From contig CAYYNP010000253.1 in assembly GCA_964472545.1 (NCBI GenBank), positions 1 through 14,693 on the forward strand: a stretch of DNA of 14,693 bases. The letters run 5' to 3'. Positions 1 to 6,041 of the stretch are shown one piece after another. The position numbers and the translations under genes were made by a program. The notes beneath the pieces were generated by a model. The model saw nothing but the letters and a program-made list of their open reading frames with translations, was not told where the DNA came from and did not search any database. Position 1 is the stretch's first letter. Every line of letters begins with the position of its first letter. The DNA is from CAYYNP01 sp964472545 (lineage in GTDB: Bacteria; Planctomycetota; Planctomycetia; Pirellulales; Thermoguttaceae).

Positions 1-153
1 GCCACGATCGCGCAATACCACTTATGGGGTAGGTGGTGTCTGTGAACGCTTACGCGGTCGATTTGGCGGCAGGTCAGCACACGTTCGATCCTTTCGCACT
101 CCGCCTCACCGGCATACAATGCTGGCTGGCAATTTTGGGGGCGGCGTGATATC

Positions 154-159
154 GGAGGG
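154..159 (+). promoter_or_regulatory. Strong ribosome binding site deciding the membrane-protein start
   Basis: GGAGGG lies eight bases before the ATG at 168. No other start in this frame has a comparable site. The first 150 bases of the window show no gene that I can support. Confidence 0.6.
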
Positions 160-167
160 CGGTCTTC

Positions 168-824
168 ATGTGGAAGCGAGTTGGAACGTGGTGGAGGTGG
201 ATGCTGGCGAAGTGCCCGGACTGGCTGGCCCTCAGCCGCGTTGGCAAGAGCCGCGTGTTTCGGTCGTCGTACTTCTGGTTTCTCGCCGTCCCGTTGGCCG
301 CCCACCTGCTGGCAGAGATTGGCGATAAGATCGAAATACCGCTGGGAGATTCTGCGATCGTGATCGCGCTTGGCCTGCCGTTCACATGGAAGTGCTTTTA
401 CTTCAGCGCTCTCTTCTTTGTTGTGGGAAGTTTCACGTACTCCGCTTTCTGCCCGGGAATGATCCGGGACTTCAAGGACTTCGCTGACTTTGAGGCGAAG
501 GGAGGCAGCCACCTCGAACTCCTTCGCGTAGTTTACTCTCTGACGGTGGAGATCCGCCCGCAAGAGATCGGTGCGCTTCGGGAATTCCACGAACGCTACG
601 TCGAGAAGGAAGAGGACCCTGTCACATTCCGGCCGACGTGGAGTAGCGTCTCTGCATGGTGCCTCCGCCGCCGGCTGGCGAACCCGTTCACCTGGGCCCG
701 ACAACGTGCGGCTACGGTTGGGACGAAGTGGCGAGTCTGTTGCGCGGTGAACTACCTTCTCGGCGGGCTCCTCATTCTGTGGGTGCTTTTTGAACAGGCG
801 CGCTGGGTCTGGCGGTACGTTTGA
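168..824 (+). CDS. Predicted integral membrane protein of unknown function
   Basis: A 218-residue protein that I do not recognise. Hydrophobic stretches suggest membrane segments at about residues 35-51, 62-94 (one long or two short segments, including FYFSALFFVVGSF) and 191-208 near the carboxyl end. Between them lies a soluble region of about 95 residues rich in charged residues (about 100-190). The ATG at 168 is chosen because GGAGGG (154-159) lies eight bases upstream. It is followed 51 bases later by an HNH nuclease gene on the same strand, so the two are probably co-transcribed. Both run against the leftward phage-like block, which suggests a separate transcription unit, either cargo or flank. 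No signal peptide is obvious. The function is unknown. That it is a real gene rests on the strong ribosome site, the membrane pattern and the spacing to its neighbour. Confidence 0.75.
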   Translation: MWKRVGTWWRWMLAKCPDWLALSRVGKSRVFRSSYFWFLAVPLAAHLLAEIGDKIEIPLGDSAIVIALGLPFTWKCFYFSALFFVVGSFTYSAFCPGMIRDFKDFADFEAKGGSHLELLRVVYSLTVEIRPQEIGALREFHERYVEKEEDPVTFRPTWSSVSAWCLRRRLANPFTWARQRAATVGTKWRVCCAVNYLLGGLLILWVLFEQARWVWRYV

Positions 825-875
825 TCCCTCGTGGAGCCTGGCACGTTCGCGGACTCCAGGGTGAAAGGTCGAACT

Positions 876-1622
876 ATGGCGAGAAGGAAGAAAGCAAGGC
901 AGCCATGCGTCTTCTGTGGCAAGAGGCGAAAGACGACTAGCGACCATGTCCCGCCGAAGTGCCTTTTCGGCCAGAAGGGATCTCGGCCGAAGGACCTCGT
1001 CACTGTACCTGCATGTCCGGCCTGCAATATGAACTCGTCGGGGGACGATGAATACCTGCGCTCCATCCTGGTGCCCCACAAGGACGCCGTTCATCCGAAA
1101 ACCCGTGAGCTGTGGCCGGTTGTGATGCGATCGCTTGAGAAACCGGCAAAACGTGGATTCGCCAACGCATTCTTTTCCAGTCTCCGTATGGTCAACCACC
1201 GCACGCCCGGCGGGCTGTACGTGGGAAGGTCGGCGGGCTACCGCGTGGATCACGATCGTGTCAACAGAATCATGGAGAAGATCGTTCGTGGCTTGTTTCA
1301 CCACGAATTCAGGAAGCGGATTCCGCGGTCTTACGAGGTGCTGACGCTCTTCGTCAATACGCTTCGCGGACAAGTGCCTGACCATGATTTCTCGCAATGG
1401 CATAGCAGTGTTTGCGGGCTCTTCGGCGCTTCGCCACAGAAGCAAATTGGGCAGAAGGTGCTCGTCTATCGCTGCGGCGTCCAGCCGGGCGCAGTGTACA
1501 GGTCGGCATGGGGGCTCACGTTCTACGGAGGAATCCACTTCACCGCTTTCGTGGAATCGACCAACAGACTGCGGACGATCTCCGCAGAACTGCCTGTGCC
1601 GCCCGCAACCCCCGGCGTTTGA
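876..1622 (+). CDS. HNH endonuclease family protein
   Basis: A 248-residue protein likely to cut or nick nucleic acid through an HNH (beta-beta-alpha metal) fold. The amino end holds CVFCG (Cys11, Cys14), then SDHVPPK with Asp23-His24, then a second pair CPACN (Cys47, Cys50) followed by Asn51, and DDEYLR after that. The paired cysteines would bind a structural zinc, and His24 and Asn51 fit HNH active-site positions. The pattern resembles the HNH_5-type arrangement. The remaining 170 residues, including a VRGLFHHEF segment, have no assigned role. A GTG at 831 would extend the protein by 15 residues. The ATG at 876 is preferred because it follows GAAAGG at a sensible distance and starts just before the conserved domain. 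It is probably co-transcribed with the upstream membrane protein, and convergent with the next gene. Confidence 0.8.
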   Translation: MARRKKARQPCVFCGKRRKTTSDHVPPKCLFGQKGSRPKDLVTVPACPACNMNSSGDDEYLRSILVPHKDAVHPKTRELWPVVMRSLEKPAKRGFANAFFSSLRMVNHRTPGGLYVGRSAGYRVDHDRVNRIMEKIVRGLFHHEFRKRIPRSYEVLTLFVNTLRGQVPDHDFSQWHSSVCGLFGASPQKQIGQKVLVYRCGVQPGAVYRSAWGLTFYGGIHFTAFVESTNRLRTISAELPVPPATPGV

Positions 1623-1713
1623 GTCGATGTCGGTTGGATTCCGTGTCATGTGATTTGGCCTCCGGGCCTCCGGGCCCCGGGCTGTCGTGGCTCGGGGCCG
1701 GCGGGATGGGGGT

Positions 1714-2847
1714 CTATACAACCGCCGATCTGGCCACGGCCGCGGGCATCGTGCGCGGCGTGTAGAATCGGCGGGCTTCCTCTTTCGTTCGGGGCCGCTC
1801 GACCGGGTCGGGCAGCAACTCGGGCAGCATCCGGGCCAGGGCGAGCATCGACTGCGACCGCTTCGGCATGTGCTTCGGCCTCGGCGGGTAGTGGCGGCAA
1901 AGTTGGGTGGCTTGCTGGAAGTCTTCCCGCGTCATGGCGCCGTACGCGCGGAGCTTCGTGAGCAGGTGCTTCGGATCGGTCAACGGCGTCTCGTGTCTGC
2001 CGAGAATCTGCATCACGCGGATCCGCAACAGCAACACGACCGCTAGGCTGGCCGCCGCGTGTGAGTCGAGGAACATACGTGCCCGGTGCAGGGCTTCGGC
2101 GACGCTGAGCAGGACCTGGTGTCCCTCACCGATACCCAGTTCTTGGATGTCGTTTTCGATCCTCTGCCGGGCCCGCGCTTTCGAGGTATCTCTGGGGGAG
2201 GCCGTCCGCTGGGCGGCTTCTGCCTGGGCGATCGCCACCCGCTTGGCGATCAGATCGACAACGCCCAGCCGCAAGCCGTTGGTGTCTGCCACGTCGTCGG
2301 GCTCCACGCCGGCCATGAGTTGCCGTTCGGCTCGGGCAACACGGCCGGGGCTCACCGGCGGCCGGCCGAGTCGGTGTTGGCTCGCGTCGCCGGTGATGGG
2401 CTTGACGGTGGGGGCGTTGGAATTGTCGGCCCGCCACTGGGCCAGGCCGCGGTAGATGGGCGGTCGGCCGATGGCTGACGGATCGGGGGCCAGGTCGCGC
2501 GCGTCGTCGTCGGTCGCCGGCGGTGGCTCGTCGTAGAGCCCGGGCTCGGCTTCCAGGGTGTCGGGCGGGCCGTCGAACGGGTCGGGCTCGTCGTCGGCCG
2601 GGGCGAGGAAGCAGTCGACCAAGGCCTCAGCGTTGATCGGCGGCGCGGGCTCGGGCGGCGTCGGCCAAGGGGTCAAGCGGACGACGGGGGGCCGGGGTGA
2701 TCTGTCAACCGCGGTTGACATTTGGCCGTCGGCCTCGGCTGTCAGCCGTGCAGTCGAGGATCGATCGGCGGGGGATTTGTCTACATCTGTAGACACGGCG
2801 GGAGTGGCCGAGCGGTCGGCCAAAAGAACGGAGGACATGCTATCCAT
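1714..2847 (-). CDS. Putative DNA-binding protein with disordered acidic N-terminus
   Basis: A 377-residue protein that I do not recognise. Residues 1-125 are rich in Pro, Asp, Ser and Thr and look disordered, with two short peptide echoes (STDVDKSP near 19-26 and STAVDRSP near 44-51). Two GRPP motifs follow (about 127 and 161). Residues 171-200 could form a helix-turn-helix of the kind seen in small terminases and replication proteins. From about 215 to the end it is helical and basic. The open frame extends farther upstream, but the ATG at 2847 is chosen because GGAAAGG precedes it and the upstream part does not read like protein. A later ATG at 2722 lies inside a palindrome and has no good ribosome site. 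It is the last leftward gene, separated by 1.4 kb from the parB group, and probably has its own promoter near 3096. Confidence 0.65.
   Translation of the reverse strand: MDSMSSVLLADRSATPAVSTDVDKSPADRSSTARLTAEADGQMSTAVDRSPRPPVVRLTPWPTPPEPAPPINAEALVDCFLAPADDEPDPFDGPPDTLEAEPGLYDEPPPATDDDARDLAPDPSAIGRPPIYRGLAQWRADNSNAPTVKPITGDASQHRLGRPPVSPGRVARAERQLMAGVEPDDVADTNGLRLGVVDLIAKRVAIAQAEAAQRTASPRDTSKARARQRIENDIQELGIGEGHQVLLSVAEALHRARMFLDSHAAASLAVVLLLRIRVMQILGRHETPLTDPKHLLTKLRAYGAMTREDFQQATQLCRHYPPRPKHMPKRSQSMLALARMLPELLPDPVERPRTKEEARRFYTPRTMPAAVARSAVV
2703..2720. repeat. 18-bp perfect palindrome (operator-like), copy 1
   Basis: TGTCAACCGCGGTTGACA is perfectly self-complementary. It lies inside the 377-residue gene at codons 43-48. 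It shares the outline TGTCnAC....GTnGACA with copy 2, 75 bp away. It could be a binding site for a dimeric protein (ParB or a repressor) or a consequence of a repeated peptide. Confidence 0.6.
2778..2795. repeat. 18-bp near-perfect palindrome (operator-like), copy 2
   Basis: TGTCTACATCTGTAGACA has eight-base arms around a two-base centre. The core TACA-N2-TGTA resembles operators of the BlaI/MecI/CopY repressor family, though no such repressor is encoded in the window. Compared with copy 1, two paired positions differ and both differences are compensated on the other arm. Confidence 0.55.
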
Positions 2848-3073
2848 GCCTTTCCGCCTGCGCACACGTCCATGCAAACTTCCGTGAGCGCAAGCAAAGG
2901 CCCCGACCCCTGAAGGCTCTGATAGGGCGGTACGAGGCCGCCCGGACACGGTCACCCGTCCACCCCGGCGTTTCCACCGGCGAACGTCCGAACCTACAGG
3001 GGCCGAGGCCCTGGTTTCTCGTATTGGTGCTATCATGGTTCTCGTACGTGCCGAAGCACTCTTATCGCCCTCC

Positions 3074-3101
3074 ATTTTCCAAACCGCCCGACGGCTGTCA
3101 A
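3074..3101 (-). promoter_or_regulatory. Candidate sigma70-type promoter for the 377-residue gene
   Basis: On the minus strand there is a perfect -35 TTGACA (3101-3096), a 16-base spacer and GAAAAT (3079-3074), which matches four of six bases of the -10 consensus. Transcription would start near 3067, giving a leader of about 220 bases before the ATG at 2847. The leader contains a small CAGGG/CCCTG hairpin (2997-3013). This is consensus matching only. Confidence 0.35.
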
Positions 3102-3187
3102 GCCAGCTTCCTACTACTTTGGGGGTATTCCGAGAACGACGATGTAACGAACGGCCGGCGTCCGCACGGCGTCCGACGTGGCGTGTG

Positions 3188-3290
3188 GTAGACTTCCTTG
3201 GGGAGCCGGGGTGGGTAGTTGAATTATGGGCCACATAGTCGATTTTCCTTTCTCGGCTCCCCTCTTCTCTTCTCTTTCCTCCGCTGCCGG
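3188..3290. repeat. Hairpin repeat element, copy 1
   Basis: It begins with GTAGACTTCC and carries GGGGAGCCG (3200-3208), pairing with CGGCTCCCC (3254-3262) across a 45-base loop. A pyrimidine-rich tract and CGCTGCCGG follow. The first 30 bases match copy 2 at 26 positions. The stem is conserved and the loop is diverged, as expected for a structured RNA or a mobile hairpin repeat. Confidence 0.6.
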
Positions 3291-3296
3291 GGCGGC

Positions 3297-3319
3297 CGAG
3301 TGGCAAACTTTGCCACTCG
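3297..3319. repeat. 23-bp perfect odd-centred palindrome
   Basis: CGAGTGGCAAA (3297-3307) and TTTGCCACTCG (3309-3319) are exact reverse complements around a single C. It lies between the two hairpin elements. With no loop it is better suited to a dimeric DNA-binding protein or cruciform than to an RNA hairpin. Confidence 0.65.
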
Positions 3320-3343
3320 CACCGCATCTCGCCCGGCCGCAAG

Positions 3344-3441
3344 GTAGACTTCCCCGGGGAGCCGGCATGGGTACCAACCTCTGGGGATGTCCGACAACAC
3401 ACGTCCCCTTTCTCCGGCTCCCCCTCTCTCTTCGCTGCCGG
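3344..3441. repeat. Hairpin repeat element, copy 2
   Basis: The same layout as copy 1: GTAGACTTCC, then GGGGAGCCGG (3356-3365) pairing with CCGGCTCCCC (3414-3423) across a 48-base loop, then a pyrimidine tract and CGCTGCCGG. The starts of the two copies are 156 bp apart. Confidence 0.6.
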
Positions 3442-3476
3442 CCCTGCCGCCGAATCCAGAGGCGCTGCAGTGCCCG

Positions 3477-3489
3477 TGACACGGTGTCA
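3477..3489. repeat. 13-bp perfect dyad TGACAC-G-GTGTCA
   Basis: Perfect six-base arms around one base, followed four bases later by another dyad. This is the kind of pair often seen in operators or partition sites. Its function is unknown. Confidence 0.45.
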
Positions 3490-3492
3490 AAA

Positions 3493-3506
3493 CGGCAAGA
3501 TTGCCG
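3493..3506 (-). terminator. Possible short intrinsic terminator or second dyad
   Basis: CGGCAA-GA-TTGCCG is a perfect dyad. Read on the minus strand it is followed at once by TTTT, so it could form a weak Rho-independent terminator for leftward transcripts coming from the parB group. The stem is short and the T-run has only four bases. Confidence 0.3.
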
Positions 3507-3934
3507 ATATGCACTCAGAACCGTCGCAGGTGGGCGTCTGCCGCCCAGGTCACACAGAAACGATCGCTGCATTTCGTTGCCTTTGCCGTTTTCGTGTCCC
3601 ATCTTGGTTTAGGTAGTTGTTGCCTAGCACTGCCTCCCCCGAGGCTGACGAACGACTCTCTGACAACCTCGGGCTTTGGGCACCGCTGCTCTCAAGCGCT
3701 GGCCGCGGTGCCCGTTTTCGTTCTTGTGGCCAGTCGCCGATTTCCATTTGCCCCCGCCCGTTTCGTGAGCAATCTTGGCATGGGTAGCTTTGGTGCCTGA
3801 GGTCGCCTTGTGCCCTCGCTTGGGATTCACCGCTTGGCGGCCTCGGGCCTTCACTGTGGATGTGACTTGGGGGGCCGTAGCTTTCTGCCTCGACTGCGGC
3901 CCCCTTTTTCGTTCTTGCCACCTGGTCCTGCCGC

Positions 3935-4262
3935 CGAATCTGGCGGCGGTCGATCGACGATCCTGGAAGCGCCGGCGCATCTGGCGGCGGCGGCCGGTGA
4001 CGTGTGATCTGGCGGCAGGGGCCCACGCCGCGGTTTCTGGCGGCGCTGCAGGGCCGCCGAATTCCGCGGCATGGTACCGCTGGGCCCGGGTCGCGAGATT
4101 CTGCGGCGGAGTACTCGGCTGCCCGGGCGCAGCCGCCGTTTTCCGCGACGGCGCCCGGGTAGCCTTCGGCCGGGCCGCGAGATCTCGCGACGCACAATCC
4201 CGCGACGGTCGACCGCCGCCCGATCCAGCGGCATGGCCGGCTGTGCCGCCGAATTGTGCGTC
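3935..4262. repeat. Degenerate direct-repeat (iteron-like) array
   Basis: About ten loosely conserved copies of a word like GAATCTGGCGGCGG occur in the same orientation, with repeat cores near 3940, 3981, 4009, 4037, 4064, 4101, 4143, 4184, 4200, 4225 and more weakly 4255. Spacings run from 16 to 42 bp. Four copies retain TCTGGCGGC exactly, and others read TTCTGCGGC, TTCCGCGRC or ATCCAGCGGC. The translation frame changes between copies, so protein-level constraint is unlikely. The arrangement resembles replication iterons or a partition centromere, next to parB. Confidence 0.45.
4176..4189. repeat. 14-bp perfect palindrome CGCGAGATCTCGCG
   Basis: A perfect even dyad within the direct-repeat array and a cluster of six-base palindromes (GAATTC, CCGCGG, GGTACC, GGGCCC, CCCGGG, AGTACT, AGATCT, GTCGAC, GGATCC) between about 4059 and 4269. 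It is a candidate recognition site for a dimeric protein such as ParB. Confidence 0.45.
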
Positions 4263-4281
4263 GGGATCCGCTGGTGGTCGA

Positions 4282-4824
4282 TCATCGTGGCTTACCGGCT
4301 ACTGCCGACTCTCGGGCTTCGGGGGCAGACTCCTCGGCCGCGGCCGGATCGGGCTCGGCGGCCACGAACGGCAACGACAACTGGACCGGGTTGGCGTGCA
4401 GGTTGGGGTTGTGCTCATTGACCCACGCGGCCGTGGCCCGGAGGGACTCGCAATCGCGTTCGATCTGCCGCTCCATCTGCCGGATGGCCGCATGGGCGAA
4501 TTCGGCGCTGCAGGTGGCTGCATCGTCCCACAACCACGTCTGACGAGTCTTGCCGTCGCTCGCTGATACATACGGCATCCGGGCAGAGAGGTACTTGCGC
4601 ACGCGGGCGCCGGTGGCCGTGTTTCGCGTCTTTCGGCGGAAGTACTCGCCCAGATCGCGAGCGCAGCTCTTCACCTTGTCTTGCCAGGATGGATCATACA
4701 GGCCGTTGTCGACGAGCCAGCGGGCCATCTCGGCGATGGGGGCAGGGAACGGTTGCTTGGCAGCGGCGTAGGCTTCGGCCGCTTGGGCATAGGTTCCAAC
4801 TTCAGGTACTGCGGTTTGCGACAT
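4282..4824 (-). CDS. Hypothetical protein overlapping parB
   Basis: A 180-residue, probably soluble protein that I do not recognise. Residues 1-50 include an alanine-rich helix and a DNGLYDPSWQDKV segment. The middle is basic (KVKSCARDLGEYFRRKTR near 50-67), and residues 110-140 look helical (AAIRQMERQIERDCESL). The tail from about 155 is acidic and alanine-rich and probably disordered. The ATG at 4824 is supported by GGAGG nine bases upstream, inside the end of parB, so the genes overlap by 23 bases and are likely translationally coupled. A partner or accessory of the ParB-like protein is a reasonable guess from this coupling alone. Its stop overlaps, as ATGA, a further arginine-rich open frame (4285 to 3851) that I do not accept as a gene. 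Confidence 0.7.
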   Translation of the reverse strand: MSQTAVPEVGTYAQAAEAYAAAKQPFPAPIAEMARWLVDNGLYDPSWQDKVKSCARDLGEYFRRKTRNTATGARVRKYLSARMPYVSASDGKTRQTWLWDDAATCSAEFAHAAIRQMERQIERDCESLRATAAWVNEHNPNLHANPVQLSLPFVAAEPDPAAAEESAPEARESAVAGKPR

Positions 4825-5824
4825 AGGATTGAACCTCCGTGTGGAAATCGTTGACGCCGTCTGCTACGACGCCCAGGTGAGTGAGGAACTGCTTTTCCCG
4901 GTTCTTGTCCCAGTCGGGGCGCTGGAACATCTTCTCGACCGATCCGTACTCTTGGCGTACGGTGGTCAGTAGCGAGACGATGTTGGAAAGCCAGGTGTCG
5001 ACCCGATCGGTGGCCGTGAGCTTTCGAGGGCGTGCCGGCGCGGTGCCGTTGGCTGCCCGCTTCCTGGCCCCACGCTGACCGCTCACGGCCTCGGCGGCCT
5101 CGGAAGCAGAATCATGCGCGGATGACTCCGACGCAACAGCGGGCGGCTGAGGGCCTGCGGCGTTCGGCTCCCGGCAGCGCGTGCAGTCGCCATCGGCGTC
5201 GAAGGTGGTGTTGCCGCAGTTTCGGCAGACGGCCGGCGTGGCAAGAGCCTTCTTGATCGCTTGGCGATCGCCGTCGAGGTATTCTCTCGCGGCCTCGCGT
5301 TGCGTTTCCTCGGGCAGCTCGAGCGCCTTCGACGCAACCGACGGCGGAAGGCCAGCGTCGAGGGCCTCGACCAGCTCGGGCGTGCCGGTGTCGACGACCT
5401 TCTTGGCCCGGCGAGCGGTCTCGCGGTTTCCAAGCCCCGCTTGCTTGGCCGCCTGATCCACGGTTGCACAATTGTGCGACCGTGCCTGATCGCCACACGG
5501 CTTCTTTTCGATGGCCTCGAAGATCGACAGCCGCTCGCTGACGGTGAAGTCCTTGCGGATCTCATTCTCCGCGTACTCGCCGGCTACGATTGATTCCACG
5601 TCGACCACCCGGGCGGGGATCTGATCTCGGCCGAGCACGTCGCGGACCGCCCGCAGCCGCCGCTCGCCAAAGACGAGGCGGTTGTCGGCCGTGATGCCGA
5701 TCGGCTGAAGCAGCCCGAGGGACTCGATGCTGGCGGCCAGGGCAGGGAGGTCGCCCATATCCTTGCGGTGGCGATCGCCCACGTCGATCTCGGTTACAGG
5801 TACTTCTACTTCCGTGATTTCCAT
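4802..5824 (-). CDS. ParB/Spo0J-like protein with embedded zinc ribbon
   Basis: A 340-residue protein with a ParB amino-terminal domain: DMGDLPALAASIESLGLLQP at about 22-41, the GERRLRA box (53-59, which binds nucleotide in ParB CTPases) and ENEIRKDFT (86-94). A helix-turn-helix region follows (about 121-146, VDQAAKQAGLGNRETARRAK) with the LPPSVASKALELP segment typical of phage and plasmid ParB relatives. Then comes a four-cysteine zinc ribbon, CRNCG near 200-204 and CTRC at 214-217, a disordered Ala/Ser-rich linker and a helical carboxyl domain (about 265-340). The ATG at 5824 is chosen because AAGGAGT stands seven bases upstream. No ParA ATPase is nearby. It may spread on a cis site in the repeat-rich DNA downstream, or act as a transcription or copy-control factor. 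The domain call is secure and the role is inferred. Confidence 0.88.
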   Translation of the reverse strand: MEITEVEVPVTEIDVGDRHRKDMGDLPALAASIESLGLLQPIGITADNRLVFGERRLRAVRDVLGRDQIPARVVDVESIVAGEYAENEIRKDFTVSERLSIFEAIEKKPCGDQARSHNCATVDQAAKQAGLGNRETARRAKKVVDTGTPELVEALDAGLPPSVASKALELPEETQREAAREYLDGDRQAIKKALATPAVCRNCGNTTFDADGDCTRCREPNAAGPQPPAVASESSAHDSASEAAEAVSGQRGARKRAANGTAPARPRKLTATDRVDTWLSNIVSLLTTVRQEYGSVEKMFQRPDWDKNREKQFLTHLGVVADGVNDFHTEVQSYVANRST

Positions 5825-5837
5825 CCGTTGACTCCTT
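5825..5837 (-). promoter_or_regulatory. Strong ribosome binding site of the ParB-like gene
   Basis: On the minus strand AAGGAGT precedes the ATG at 5824 by about six to seven bases. This favours it over an in-frame start at 5869. Confidence 0.6.
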
Positions 5838-5957
5838 CTTGGTCTATCGGTACGATGAAAAACGAACACGCACTGGGCGCGTTGAAAACGCTCCTTGTGG
5901 CACCTGGGAAGTGGCTGGCTCTCTCACCTTCCGCCACTCCCAGCTTGGAATCTCGGC

Positions 5958-5978
5958 AGCCCCGCTCTATGCGGGGCT
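5958..5978. promoter_or_regulatory. Perfect hairpin in the parB leader
   Basis: AGCCCCGC, a five-base loop, then GCGGGGCT. It lies in the 219-base gap between the zinc-ribbon gene and parB. Read rightward it is followed by a T-rich stretch, but the genes run leftward, where no T-run follows. It may be an attenuator or an RNA-stabilising element in the parB leader. Confidence 0.4.
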
Positions 5979-6017
5979 TGTCGTTTCTTGTTCTCCTCGT
6001 GCTTCTCGTGGCCCCGC

Positions 6018-6041
6018 GGGGGTTACTGCGCAGAAACCCCC
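6018..6041. promoter_or_regulatory. Inverted repeat just after the zinc-ribbon gene
   Basis: GGGGGTT and AACCCCC flank a self-complementary CTGCGCAG, with one mismatched pair in a 24-bp dyad. It begins two bases beyond the stop of the upstream gene on the minus strand. No T-run follows, so it may be a Rho-dependent or processing structure, or a protein site. Confidence 0.4.

Larger units (their letters stand above)
2848..4281. other. Long structured stretch with no convincing gene
   Basis: About 1.4 kb between the parB group and the 377-residue gene. Several frames on both strands are open because the DNA is GC-rich, but their translations are rich in Arg, Pro and Cys without domain patterns, and none of the longer ones has a good ribosome site. 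Instead the stretch holds a duplicated hairpin element (3188-3441), a 23-bp palindrome between the two copies, two short dyads (3477-3506), loosely related segments at about 3587-3636 and 3757-3808 that share a CTTGG..T.GGTAG word, an array of degenerate direct repeats (3935-4262) and a cluster of palindromes (4046-4269). Its position downstream of parB suggests a centromere, origin or other cis-acting region. Confidence 0.5.

Noticed and set aside
2848..3402. Upstream extension of the 377-residue gene to 3402
   Set aside because: The added residues are low-information, include translated hairpin repeats, and have no ribosome site. The candidate promoter near 3096 would fall inside it.
3114..3602. 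162-codon leftward frame beginning MGHENGKGNE
   Set aside because: It runs through both hairpin copies and the 23-bp palindrome, has no ribosome site and shows no domain pattern.
3188..4262. CRISPR array
   Set aside because: The repeats are degenerate and irregularly spaced, with no constant repeat/spacer lengths and no cas genes.
4059..4269. Polylinker or vector contamination
   Set aside because: Many cloning-type sites are present, but their spacing, the surrounding repeat words and the lack of any known vector sequence argue for natural DNA.
3851..4285. 144-codon leftward frame starting with an ATGA overlap
   Set aside because: The overlap is suggestive, but the product is an arginine-rich translation of the direct repeats, and frame is not conserved between repeat copies.
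3775..4566. 263-codon rightward open frame
   Set aside because: It overlaps the supported 180-residue gene on the other strand, its translation is Arg/Gly/Pro-rich without domains, and it has no ribosome site.
5958..5978. Rightward intrinsic terminator
   Set aside because: The hairpin and following T-rich stretch look right for the plus strand, but no rightward gene precedes it. It is kept only as a leader hairpin.
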